60,893 nt of DNA from Bacteroidota bacterium (GTDB lineage: Bacteria > Bacteroidota > Bacteroidia > Bacteroidales > Prolixibacteraceae). This document shows, piece after piece, positions 7,679-16,257 of the stretch (position 1 is the first letter of the stretch; each line of letters begins with the position of its first letter). The position numbers and the translations under genes were made by a program. The notes beneath the pieces are model-generated. The model did not search any database. It was not told the DNA's origin and saw only the letters and a program-made list of their open reading frames with translations. The stretch spans positions 1 to 60,893 of the forward strand of contig JAJUGZ010000012.1 of the NCBI GenBank assembly GCA_029265715.1, in the 5' to 3' direction.

Positions 7679-8518
7679 TTATTGATTGTGTATATCTAAG
7701 TCGCCACGAACATACTCGCCTAAGATAGACATGCTCGAAACACTCTTCAGGACTTGATGGATGGCGTGCTCGTAATTTTTGATCGAATCCCATTCAATAT
7801 CGACATGAAAGGTATATTCGTTCGGTTTTCCGATAACCGGAACCGATTGGATCTTGGTCAGGTTGATTTTGTTTTCGGCGAAAATGTTCAGCACGGCGGC
7901 TAATGCTCCGTAGTAATGCCCCACTTCGAAACAAAGAGAAGCTTTGTTGTTGGCCTCGCTGTGTTTAGCATGCTTTGATAAAATCAGAAAGCGGGTATAG
8001 TTTTTTTTGTTGGTTTCAATATTTGTGTCTAACACCTCGAGCCCGTAAAGTTCGGCTGTTCGTAAATTGCCGATAGCGGCTGCGTCGCGGAGATTTTCTT
8101 CAACCAATAGTTTTCCGCTGGCGGCAGTGTCTTGGTTTTCACGGATTTTGGCGTCCGGAAAGTATTTCTCGATATACTCAGCACACTGGCGGATGGCAAT
8201 GGGGTGCGAATAAATTGTTTTGATGTCTTCTTTTTTTCCGCCGGGCAACATCATTAAATTCATCTGGATGTGAATGTAGATTTCACCAATGACGCGGAGG
8301 TGGTAATCGCGGATCAGTGCGTAATTTTGCAAGATGCTGCCGGCAATCGAATTCTCGATGGCCATTACGGCAATGTCAACTTTGTCGGCATCGATCAGGT
8401 CGCAAACACTTTGAAAGGATTTGCACTCAACCACTTCAATTTCTTCGTCACCGAAATATTTACGTGCGGCATCCTCGTGGAATGAGCCTGCAATTCCTTG
8501 AATGGCAATTTTCTTCAT
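7679..8518 (-). CDS. pheA: prephenate dehydratase
   Basis: This 279-residue monofunctional enzyme converts prephenate to phenylpyruvate in phenylalanine biosynthesis. The catalytic part (about 1-185) has the N-terminal IQGIAGSFHEDAA, AIENSIAGS and the TRF motif (NYTRF, Thr175). A C-terminal ACT domain (about 195-270, LTKIQSVPV) is the expected phenylalanine-feedback site. No chorismate mutase domain is fused. It is followed by flavodoxin and preceded by a long hairpin after the ACT/PaaK genes. Phenylpyruvate is a likely common intermediate with the 2-oxoacid oxidoreductase and PaaK genes in this block. Confidence 0.95.
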   Translation of the reverse strand: MKKIAIQGIAGSFHEDAARKYFGDEEIEVVECKSFQSVCDLIDADKVDIAVMAIENSIAGSILQNYALIRDYHLRVIGEIYIHIQMNLMMLPGGKKEDIKTIYSHPIAIRQCAEYIEKYFPDAKIRENQDTAASGKLLVEENLRDAAAIGNLRTAELYGLEVLDTNIETNKKNYTRFLILSKHAKHSEANNKASLCFEVGHYYGALAAVLNIFAENKINLTKIQSVPVIGKPNEYTFHVDIEWDSIKNYEHAIHQVLKSVSSMSILGEYVRGDLDIHNQ

Positions 8519-8733
8519 ATTAAATTAATTAAAATTCCGGGCTGAGTTAACATGAGGCGTGTGATCTTGAACCCGTAGCTTTTCCCGAGCCGGTAATTGC
8601 AAATTTAACAAACTAAACGGATATCCGGTTTCTGATTGGCTTGTTCTGCGTGTTTGACAGGTATTTCCTGAACTGAAAGAAGACTTTACGGTGCCGGGAG
8701 TGGGAGCGGATTGGGCTGATGGGTTGGTATTCA

Positions 8734-8773
8734 GACAAATCCGGAGCCTTTGTAGAAAGGATCCGGATTTGTC
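8734..8773. terminator. long perfect hairpin between the ACT gene and pheA
   Basis: Outer arms GACAAATCCGGA and TCCGGATTTGTC pair perfectly, and an inner CCTTT/AAAGG pair closes on a GTAG loop, giving 17 bp around single-base interruptions. It lies 15 bases after the ACT-domain gene stop and 215 bases before pheA. No clear U-tract follows on the minus strand, so it may be a processing or stability element rather than a simple terminator. The rest of the 269-base gap shows nothing clear. Confidence 0.55.
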
Positions 8774-8787
8774 CGGATTTTTCAGTA

Positions 8788-9216
8788 TTAAATTTTGTAC
8801 ATATCGCTGGCTTTTACAAGTTCCATCTGATGGGCTTGCAATACGTCGATACATTTGTTGATGTCATCGGGTTTCAGTACGATATTGGCTGTATGGTTAT
8901 CCATTGAATAGGCATACAGGTATTCAATAAAAACGCCTTCACGGCTTAAGATGTCCAGTGCTTTGGCCAGTGCGCCCGGTTTGTTCGGACTGTTCAGGCA
9001 AACCACATCGGTCAGGCGTACCGAAAATTCAGCATCTCTCAGGATCTGGAGCGCTTTGTCGGGATCTGATACGATCAGGCGGAGAATGCCGAATTCGGAG
9101 GTGTCGGCTACCGAAAAGGCCGACATGTTGATCCCGGCATCGCCCAATAGTTGGGAAACTTCGTATAGCCGGCCGGTTTTGTTTTCGAGAAAAACAGAAA
9201 GTTGTTTAATGATCAT
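8788..9216 (-). CDS. tandem ACT-domain protein
   Basis: The 142-residue protein consists of two ACT domains (about 1-65 and 70-140) and nothing else. Each shows the pattern of an N-terminal strand, a Gly-containing ligand loop (ENKTGRLYEVSQLL; NKPGALAKALDIL) and a second strand. ACT domains bind amino acids. Free-standing tandem ACT proteins next to phenylacetate-CoA ligases are a known arrangement in anaerobes, which suggests allosteric sensing of an aromatic amino acid. It begins 11 bases after the paaK stop, so it is likely co-expressed. Confidence 0.85.
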   Translation of the reverse strand: MIIKQLSVFLENKTGRLYEVSQLLGDAGINMSAFSVADTSEFGILRLIVSDPDKALQILRDAEFSVRLTDVVCLNSPNKPGALAKALDILSREGVFIEYLYAYSMDNHTANIVLKPDDINKCIDVLQAHQMELVKASDMYKI

Positions 9217-9227
9217 GATGCTTCCTC

Positions 9228-10526
9228 CTACAGTTTACGGTTGTCGATTACTCGTTTGGCTTTTCCGGCTGTTCGTTCGATAGTCTTGGGTTCTACCAGT
9301 TTTACATCGACCGAAATGCCGAGCGTGCTCTGAATCTTGTGGGTAATTTTTTTGCGCAGGGCTTCCAGTTGTTTCACTTCGTCGGAGAAAAACTGTTCCT
9401 GCACTTCAACCATCAGTTTCAGTGTATCCAAGTTACCTTCTCTTTCAACAATAAGCAAGTAGTGAGGCGCAGTTTCGCTCATTTCGAGCAGCACGCTTTC
9501 GATCTGTGATGGGAAAACGTTGACTCCGCGGATGATCAGCATATCGTCGCTGCGGCCTTTGCATTTTTCCATCCTGACCAAGGTCCGGCCGCATTCACAT
9601 TTATCGTAGATCAAGCGGGTCAGGTCGCGTGTCCGGTAACGCAGTAGCGGAATTCCTTCTTTGGTAATGGTTGTGAAAACCAATTCGCCGATTTCACCCG
9701 GGGCAACCGGTTGCAGGGTTTCCGGGTCGATAATCTCCGGAATAAAATGGTCTTCGTGAACATGCATGCCACATTGGTACTCGCATTCGCACGATACGCC
9801 GGGCCCCATGATTTCGCTCAATCCGTAAATATCGATTGCTTTCAGACCCAGCTTGTTTTCTATTTCCTTGCGCATGTTTTCGGTCCACGGTTCGGCGCCG
9901 AAAATGCCAACCCGCAATTTCAGGTTTTCTTTTTTGATTCCGGCTTCCTCAATGGCTTCAGCCAGAAAAAGCGAATACGACGGGGTACAGGCCAAAACGG
10001 TTGTTCCGAAATCTTCCATCAGCTGCAATTGCTTTTGGGTGTTTCCTCCGGAAATTGGGATAACGGTCGCGCCCAGGTTTTCGCAACCATAGTGTAGGCC
10101 CAACCCTCCGGTGAACAGCCCGTAACCATAAGCCACCTGGACCATATCGTCGCGGTGGACGCCGGCCATGCACAGCGAACGGGTGACCACTTCGGCCCAT
10201 GTTGCCAGGTCTTTTCTGGTGTAGCCAACTACCGTTGGTTTTCCGGTTGTTCCTGAAGAGGCATGTACGCGGACAATTTCACTCATCGGGACGGTAAACA
10301 TTCCAAACGGATAATTGTCGCGCAAGTCGATTTTGGTTGTAAACGGAAGTTTGTGCAGGTCATCGACCGACCGGATGTCGGACGGGACCAGGCCCGCATC
10401 CTGCATCTTCTTCCGATAGCTGGGGATATTGTGATAGATTCGCTGAACGGTTTCTCGTAATCGTTCTGACTGAACCGCTTTCATTTCTTCGCGGCCCATA
10501 CATTCCATTTTTTCGTTCCAAATCAT
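9228..10526 (-). CDS. paaK: phenylacetate-CoA ligase (copy 1)
   Basis: A 432-residue AMP-forming acyl-CoA ligase of the PaaK family. It activates an aryl acid (phenylacetate and relatives) to its CoA thioester using ATP. Motifs include the P-loop SSGTTGKPT (residues 90-98), [11 protein letters not shown], and RTRDLTRL near the hinge; the C-terminal lid ends in a conserved Lys region (TAGKAKRV). I chose the ATG at 10526; the frame opens two codons earlier at a TTG. It follows the symporter gene closely and precedes an ACT gene. It shares the family pattern with copy 2 but is clearly diverged from it. Confidence 0.92.
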   Translation of the reverse strand: MIWNEKMECMGREEMKAVQSERLRETVQRIYHNIPSYRKKMQDAGLVPSDIRSVDDLHKLPFTTKIDLRDNYPFGMFTVPMSEIVRVHASSGTTGKPTVVGYTRKDLATWAEVVTRSLCMAGVHRDDMVQVAYGYGLFTGGLGLHYGCENLGATVIPISGGNTQKQLQLMEDFGTTVLACTPSYSLFLAEAIEEAGIKKENLKLRVGIFGAEPWTENMRKEIENKLGLKAIDIYGLSEIMGPGVSCECEYQCGMHVHEDHFIPEIIDPETLQPVAPGEIGELVFTTITKEGIPLLRYRTRDLTRLIYDKCECGRTLVRMEKCKGRSDDMLIIRGVNVFPSQIESVLLEMSETAPHYLLIVEREGNLDTLKLMVEVQEQFFSDEVKQLEALRKKITHKIQSTLGISVDVKLVEPKTIERTAGKAKRVIDNRKL

Positions 10527-10538
10527 AATCAATACATT

Positions 10539-12125
10539 TTATTGAATACCTTTGTGGCAAAAATTGATGTGTTCTTCCGGTAATTTAGGCGTCATCAGGC
10601 TTACGACGACCAATACAATGATCGATAGTGGCAAGGCGATCATAATGGGATCGACAATCATCCAGGGAAATTTGTCGAACAAAAAATCCTTTCCGAACAG
10701 TGCCTTGCAGATTCCCATTGGGGCGGCCTCTTTTTGATGCATGAAAACAAGTACGAATACACTACTTGCGATTCCGGAGATCATGCTCCAGATGACCCCT
10801 TTTGTTGTTGCCCGTTTCCAATATAAGCCGGCGAAATAGGCCGGGAGGAATGTGGCGGCACAAATGCCAAAGAAAATAGCCGTTCCCCGGGCGATGATGC
10901 CTTCCGGTAATTTATAGGCGATCAGCAAACTAATCAGGATCGAGATAAAAATGCCAGCTCGCGAGATGAACATGGAGCTGCGTTTGGTCGATGGCACCAA
11001 CTTCTCGTATAGATCGCGTCCGGCAGCCGACCCCATGGTGTGAAACTGCGAACTGAGCGTTGACATGGCTGCCGATAAAAGCGCGACCATGAACGTGTAG
11101 ATCAACCAGGGAGGCATGGCCGAATTGATGAATTTCGGGATAATCAGATCGATATTGCCCCCGGCCGCAGCAATCGCCAGCTGGCCGTTTTCGCGGTGAA
11201 AATAAACGTTCGATAATGCTCCGGAGGTGTAAACAAAACCGGTGGCCACAAATATGAAGATACCACCGGCCAGGATGGCACGGTTTAGTTCTCGATTGCT
11301 TTTTACGGTCATAAACCTGACAACTAATTGCGGTTGTGCCAGTACACCAATTCCTACGCCCAGGATTAGGTTGGTTGTCAAAACCCACCACCAGGGCGAA
11401 TTGAATTTGGGGAACGAGGTCCAGCCTACATGTCCCTGTGTTTTCAGCGATTCGGGAACCATCGCGGTCATGTTCGTTAGCTCCTGATGGGCAGAAGTAA
11501 AGCCTCCCAGTTTGATGTAAGTCAAAACAAGTAAAAACAGCAGGCAGAAAAACATGATGCCGCCCTGGAAGGCGTCGGTGTACATGACGCCTTTTAAGCC
11601 GCCTGTGATTACATAAGCTGCTACGACAATGGTGAAGAAAACAAGCGCTGTGGCAAACTCCATTTCAAAAATATCCTGTAGGAAACGGGCGCCGCCAATT
11701 AAAACAACGGCTGCGTAAACCGGCATCGATAAAAAAATCAGGATTCCGCTGGTCATCTGGATTGATTTTGACTTGAAACGCAGCCCCAGGAATTCCGGGA
11801 ATGTATGGGCATCCAGATTGTGCCCCATGCGGCGGGTCCGTTTTCCGAAGAAAACAAAGGCGATGAAAATACCGACGAATATATTCAGGAAGGTTAGCCA
11901 GATCAGCCCCATTCCGTAAACAGCCGAGATACCGCCAAACCCTACGATGGCTGCGGTTGATATAAATGTTGATCCGTACGAAAGGGCCATGATCATCGGG
12001 TGAATTTCGCGGCCGCCCAGCAAATAATCTTTGGTCGATTTGGTGTGTTTAAATCCGAGGTAACCTAAGAACGCAGTGGCCAGCATATATACCACCACGA
12101 TAAATCCGAGGACAAAATGGTTCAT
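10539..12125 (-). CDS. sodium:solute symporter (SSS family)
   Basis: The 528-residue inner-membrane protein has about 13 hydrophobic segments and typical SSS sequence: SYGSTFISTAAIVGFGG in TM2 and the AAMSTLSSQFHTMGSAAGRDLYEKLV block in the second half, which resembles monocarboxylate and acetate transporters of the ActP/MctP kind. It probably imports an organic acid with Na+. Its place between two PaaK-type ligases points to an aryl or short-chain carboxylate as cargo. It starts 4 bases after the stop of the 60-residue accessory gene and ends 12 bases before paaK copy 1. Confidence 0.9.
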   Translation of the reverse strand: MNHFVLGFIVVVYMLATAFLGYLGFKHTKSTKDYLLGGREIHPMIMALSYGSTFISTAAIVGFGGISAVYGMGLIWLTFLNIFVGIFIAFVFFGKRTRRMGHNLDAHTFPEFLGLRFKSKSIQMTSGILIFLSMPVYAAVVLIGGARFLQDIFEMEFATALVFFTIVVAAYVITGGLKGVMYTDAFQGGIMFFCLLFLLVLTYIKLGGFTSAHQELTNMTAMVPESLKTQGHVGWTSFPKFNSPWWWVLTTNLILGVGIGVLAQPQLVVRFMTVKSNRELNRAILAGGIFIFVATGFVYTSGALSNVYFHRENGQLAIAAAGGNIDLIIPKFINSAMPPWLIYTFMVALLSAAMSTLSSQFHTMGSAAGRDLYEKLVPSTKRSSMFISRAGIFISILISLLIAYKLPEGIIARGTAIFFGICAATFLPAYFAGLYWKRATTKGVIWSMISGIASSVFVLVFMHQKEAAPMGICKALFGKDFLFDKFPWMIVDPIMIALPLSIIVLVVVSLMTPKLPEEHINFCHKGIQ

Positions 12126-12129
12126 ATGT

Positions 12130-12312
12130 TCAGGGGTTTAATTGGGCATTGATTTCTTCTTCTTTTTCTTCCCACTCAAGGTCTTTCGACACTTCTTCTG
12201 GTTTTTCGCCGTCTTTGTTCCAGTTCAGCAGTCCGTAAACTACGCAAAGCAAGCTGCTGGCAATGGCCAGCAGGTATCCGATATAAATGACCGGGTCTTC
12301 GATTCCAAACAT
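12130..12312 (-). CDS. symporter small accessory membrane protein
   Basis: A 60-residue protein with one or two N-terminal hydrophobic helices (VIYIGYLLAIASSLLCVVYG at about 8-27) and an acidic C-terminal tail (EEKEEE near 50). Small proteins of this form are encoded just before SSS symporters in many anaerobes and are thought to help the transporter. The stop lies 4 bases from the symporter start. The function is inferred from context and shape. Confidence 0.8.
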   Translation of the reverse strand: MFGIEDPVIYIGYLLAIASSLLCVVYGLLNWNKDGEKPEEVSKDLEWEEKEEEINAQLNP

Positions 12313-12317
12313 GGTAG

Positions 12318-12758
12318 TTAGTTTTTTAGGGTTCCGTAAACAATCTGGTCGTCGAGCGGATCAAGTCCGGCTTCATTCAATTTTTGAAGCGCTTCGTCGT
12401 AATCTTCCACGTCAATGACTAAGATGGCTTTTTTGCCTTCATCAACAATCCGGCCGTAGGCATTCAGGAAGTTTACGCCTGAATTGGCAATCTGCATCAA
12501 AATGTCGTCCAGTCCTCCGGGATGGTCTTCCATACCAAAAGCAAGTACTTTCCGAAGGGCCGCCGATAATCCTTTTTCGCACAAAGCTTCGCGCGCTTGT
12601 TCTGGTTTGTTTACCAGTAAATTAAGGACTCCCCAGCCACTCACGGTGTGGGTCAGGGTCATCGACCGGATATTGATGTTGTTTTCACGAAGAACGCTGG
12701 TTACCCGTTCAAAATGTCCGGTTTTGTTTTCGAGAAAGATGGATACCTGATACGCCAT
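12318..12758 (-). CDS. tandem ACT-domain protein (second copy)
   Basis: The 146-residue protein again has two ACT domains (about 1-68 and 72-142), with ENKTGHFERVTSVL and EDHPGGLDDILMQI as the Gly-containing ligand loops. It follows paaK copy 2 by 29 bases and precedes the 60-residue membrane protein by 5, mirroring the paaK-ACT pairing of copy 1. It is likely an amino-acid sensor for the ligase or for the whole route. No DNA-binding part is present. Confidence 0.85.
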   Translation of the reverse strand: MAYQVSIFLENKTGHFERVTSVLRENNINIRSMTLTHTVSGWGVLNLLVNKPEQAREALCEKGLSAALRKVLAFGMEDHPGGLDDILMQIANSGVNFLNAYGRIVDEGKKAILVIDVEDYDEALQKLNEAGLDPLDDQIVYGTLKN

Positions 12759-12787
12759 TTTTTATAGTTCGGTTTTTTATAGTTGGT

Positions 12788-14110
12788 TTAATGCTGATAA
12801 TTACTGATTTGTAAGGCTTGCCGAAGGTCTTTTACGCGCACGGCTTTCCCTTCTGATTTGGGGAGTGAACCGGGCTCGACCAGCTTGACAATCGGTTTGG
12901 TCAAGACTTCATCGCGGATCTGGTTGGTGATTACCCGTGTGAGTTTATCCAACTTCGAGATATCGCCGTTAAACCAGTCTTTTTTTACTTCTACTTCCAC
13001 GATCATTTCGTCATTTCCGTTGATGGTTTCAAGCGTGATGAGGTAATCGGAGCCAACCTCCGGAATTTTCATCAATACGCCTTCAATCTGCATCGGGAAA
13101 ACATTGCAGCCTTTGATGATGAACATGTCGTCGCTGCGGCCAGTAATGCGGTCGAGGCGGGCATGGGTCCGTCCGCAGGCACATGGGCCCGGAATGATGC
13201 GGGTCAGGTCGCGGGTGCGGTAGCGGATCAATGGCATCGCTTCGCGGTCGAGGGTTGTCATGACCAGTTCGCCGGTCTCGCCATCCGGAACCGGGAGCAG
13301 GGTTTCCGGATCAATAATTTCAACGATGTAACAGTCTTCCCAGATGTGCAGCCCGTTCTGGTACTGGCATTCGAAGGCAACGCCCGGCCCGTTCATTTCC
13401 GAAAGCCCGAACGAATTATAGGCTTTCACTCCAAACATCTCTTCAATACGGCGACGTTGCTCCTCGGTGTGTGGCTCGGCGCCAATGACCAATGTTTTCA
13501 GTTGGGTGTCTTTTTTGGGGTCGAGGCCTTCTGCCTGAAAAACTTCGTACAGGCGGGTCAGGTAGCTCGGGATGGCGTGGGCTGCCGTCGTGCCATAGTC
13601 GAGCATTAGCTTAATCTGACGCTGGCTGTTGCCCGCCCCGGCCGGGATGCTCAGGCAGCCGAGCCGTTCAATTCCGTATTGAAAACCCAGTCCTCCGGTA
13701 AAAAGGCCGTAGCCGCAAATGTTCTGAAAAACATCGGTATCGCGTATTCCGGCGCAATACAACGAACGCGCCATCAGGTTGGCCCACGAATTGATGTCGT
13801 GACGGTTATGGAAAATTACGGTTGGGTTTCCGGTTGTCCCGCTCGAGCTGTGTAACCGGATGATTTCTTTTTTCGGGAGTGTAAGAAATCCGTATGGAAA
13901 ATTGTCGCGCAAGTCTTGCTTGGTTGTGAAGGGCAGCTTGCGAATGTCGGCAATGCTCCGGAATGATTCGGGGGTGATGCCGTTTTGTTTAAACACATTG
14001 CCATAAAAAGGAGACCGACCGGCATATTCAATTGTTTTCTTCAGCCGTTGAACCTGTAGCTTTTCAAGCTCGCGCCGGTCGGATGTTTCAATATCTTTTT
14101 CCCAGTACAT
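12788..14110 (-). CDS. paaK: phenylacetate-CoA ligase (copy 2)
   Basis: A second PaaK-family ligase of 440 residues, with SSGTTGNPT (from residue 89), FGLSEMNGPGVAFE, and RTRDLTRIIPG. The lid near the C-terminus has KSEGKAVRVKDLR. Copy 1 has VVGYTRKD after the P-loop and this one has VIFHNRHD, so the two probably prefer different acids (for example phenylacetate versus indoleacetate, hydroxyphenylacetate or a branched acid). It begins 12 bases after the porin-like gene stop, so the porin, ligase and ACT genes are likely one transcript. Confidence 0.92.
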   Translation of the reverse strand: MYWEKDIETSDRRELEKLQVQRLKKTIEYAGRSPFYGNVFKQNGITPESFRSIADIRKLPFTTKQDLRDNFPYGFLTLPKKEIIRLHSSSGTTGNPTVIFHNRHDINSWANLMARSLYCAGIRDTDVFQNICGYGLFTGGLGFQYGIERLGCLSIPAGAGNSQRQIKLMLDYGTTAAHAIPSYLTRLYEVFQAEGLDPKKDTQLKTLVIGAEPHTEEQRRRIEEMFGVKAYNSFGLSEMNGPGVAFECQYQNGLHIWEDCYIVEIIDPETLLPVPDGETGELVMTTLDREAMPLIRYRTRDLTRIIPGPCACGRTHARLDRITGRSDDMFIIKGCNVFPMQIEGVLMKIPEVGSDYLITLETINGNDEMIVEVEVKKDWFNGDISKLDKLTRVITNQIRDEVLTKPIVKLVEPGSLPKSEGKAVRVKDLRQALQISNYQH

Positions 14111-14122
14111 TTCTGTCAGGTT

Positions 14123-15439
14123 TTAAAATGAATACATTAGCATAATCAGGGCACGATGATTGGCGGCGGTTACTGAGCTGGCATATGAGCCATCGTTCAG
14201 GGTTATGCTCCCTGTCCCGTATTTAGCCGAGGTCAGCTCATATTCAAAAACCAGCCTGACTTTCGAAACATTAATTGAAAAATGAGGCGAAAGTCGGTAC
14301 ATCGATGCTACATTGGGGACTAATCCTGGTGTTACGGCAACCGGAGAGCTGTTTGTCCCAAAGTTGTATAATGCATCGGTTGTTCCCTGGTTTTTCAGGT
14401 AGCCGGCAAAAAATCCGACCTGGTATTTTTTCCCGTAAACGGCATTGATAAAACTGGTCAATGTGTTGTAAGGGGTATATTCCATCGCTCCGGTCGACGG
14501 GTCAACCGATTTTACCCCGTATCCCCCCGGCATGGTCAGGTGTGTCATGTTTTGGCCCAGAACGGCTTTAGCCCGGATGGTGAACATCTTTTTCGTGTAT
14601 TGGGCATACCCGATGAATGAAGCCGATCGAAGCAAGTCGTCGGATACATATTTCTTGTCGTCTTTCCCTGCGCTGATACCAACCGTGTAAAGTGTCGGTT
14701 TGATGTATTTCAGACTAGCTCCGGCGCCAAAGGTAAATTTCCCCTTGTTTAATTCGACGTTGGCAATCAACTCCGGGATGCCGGCATTGCGGGTGAAAGC
14801 ATCGGTTTTTTCAATGGTCATTGCTTTGGGCGACATCGAGTCGATTTTAGAAAACCCGTACGATTTATATTGGAACTCGGAAACCAAGGCTGCCGACAGG
14901 ATGAGTTCCGAGCCTGGTTTGTAATCAAACCGGACCTGAGGACTTCGGTTAAACGGTTGGAATGGGCACCCGGTATTTAGGCCGCCAACGGTTGGAAATA
15001 CTTTTCCGCTCCAGAACGGGTGCCAGGTCTGGCCAACCAGCAACGACGATTTTTCCCAGCTGAATACCACATTGGCCTGGCGGACACGGAACATCGCCGG
15101 GTTATTTGCCAGGTCGCCGGCAAAGTCGGTCTCAATATTACCGGTGGTTTTGGCATTGAAAACAACAGGCCCGGCGATGCGTACACCAACCCGGGTCGCC
15201 ATGGATGAAAAATTGTACGTTGGGGTTTGATTAATGTGATCGCCGTTCGTATCGGTCCCGGCGTAAAGCGGCAATACAAAAAACTGCTCGTTGGCTGCAT
15301 TTAGCCCTTTGTATGTGTCGACGAACGCATCGTAGCGGACAAAGCCATAAAATTCGAGCGATGTCTCTTTCGGTTTTGCATCCTGGGCATACAACGAGCT
15401 CCCTGCAAGCAGGGTAAAAAGCAGTAAGAATCGTTTCAT
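14123..15439 (-). CDS. porin-like outer-membrane beta-barrel protein
   Basis: The 438-residue protein has a signal peptide (MKRFLLLFTLLAGSSLYAQ) followed by alternating aromatic/hydrophobic strands and a final YSF, as expected for an outer-membrane barrel. The first strand region (LEFYGFVRYDAFVDTYKG) and the SSLLVGQTWHPFWSG segment resemble DcaP-type porins of dicarboxylate and aromatic-acid channels, but I cannot assign a family firmly. The longer frame to 15553 adds 38 residues before the signal peptide, so I used the ATG at 15439. As first gene of the cluster it could be the outer-membrane entry for the acids used by the PaaK ligases. Confidence 0.75.
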   Translation of the reverse strand: MKRFLLLFTLLAGSSLYAQDAKPKETSLEFYGFVRYDAFVDTYKGLNAANEQFFVLPLYAGTDTNGDHINQTPTYNFSSMATRVGVRIAGPVVFNAKTTGNIETDFAGDLANNPAMFRVRQANVVFSWEKSSLLVGQTWHPFWSGKVFPTVGGLNTGCPFQPFNRSPQVRFDYKPGSELILSAALVSEFQYKSYGFSKIDSMSPKAMTIEKTDAFTRNAGIPELIANVELNKGKFTFGAGASLKYIKPTLYTVGISAGKDDKKYVSDDLLRSASFIGYAQYTKKMFTIRAKAVLGQNMTHLTMPGGYGVKSVDPSTGAMEYTPYNTLTSFINAVYGKKYQVGFFAGYLKNQGTTDALYNFGTNSSPVAVTPGLVPNVASMYRLSPHFSINVSKVRLVFEYELTSAKYGTGSITLNDGSYASSVTAANHRALIMLMYSF

Positions 15440-15848
15440 CATGTCTCGTTCTGAAATATTCATTAATAAGTTTAGTCCGGAAACAGATTGTGATTCAGGA
15501 TAAATAACTGAATATCTTTGTTGTAGAATATCTGGATTCGGATTGGAAATCAAAAGTATAAGAATTAAGCACGCGAACCAAGCCTAAAGTTTTTAATTGT
15601 AAGCAAAATGAAATGTGGAATTTCAATCTAAAAGTAAAATGCAGTATAAATTAGCTGATTAGATAATTTGCGGTATTGTGTGTATTGGGCGATCAGAGCG
15701 TAATTTATAATTAGTTTTAATAAAAAAAGGAATAAAACTCCTTTGGGCGATGCAGGTAATTTATCGCTTGTTTAGATTTGATATGAGCTCTCTGTTAAGC
15801 CGACGCAGGAAAAAAGTTTTGGTTTTTCCCGAGTCTTCTTTCGGGGCT

Positions 15849-16200
15849 AACGCATCTTACTTTCGCTTTCTTCCTGTAATTCTTTTTGGCTCTCTTTTAA
15901 GTCCAGCACCTGGTCAGCTTTTTTATCGTTGATAATGTCCCCGGCTATTTTTGTTTGTGTCCCGATGGTATCGATGGAAATAACACATCTTTCGATGTCC
16001 AGGGTTTCGAGTAACACGGCATTGTGGCAATCTCGTTGGATTTCTCTTCCGATTTGCATTGGCCAGGCACCAGCCCGTTGTTAACGGCCCAGGCATTGAT
16101 AAGGTGTACAGGGATTGGTCATGAAATATGTCTTTTGATCCCTGTGCCGTTTCCCAGTCAATGGCAATCAGTACTTCTGCAGATAAGTTTGAAAATTTGC
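15849..16200 (-). pseudogene. ISAs1-family transposase remnant (frameshifted)
   Basis: Three minus-strand frames carry successive pieces of an ISAs1-type DDE transposase: EVLIAIDWETAQGSKD (about 16185-16140), then HLINAWAVNNGLVPG and EEKSNEIATMP (about 16115-16025), then ETLDIERCVISIDTIGTQ continuing to about 15870. At least two frameshifts separate them and both ends are missing. The family Asp lies in the IAID box (usually IAIDGKT, here IAIDWET, so also mutated). It is an old, dead copy. The flanking 15554-15848 shows no gene. Confidence 0.85.
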
Positions 16201-16257
16201 CGGGTAGGGTGAATTGAGATTGGGTTGTATTGTGTTTGTTTTTTCTAATCCGCATTT

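Noticed and set aside
7668-7793. N-terminal extension of flavodoxin
   Set aside because: The extra 42 residues overlap pheA coding sequence and do not resemble flavodoxin; the ATG at 7667 fits the family.
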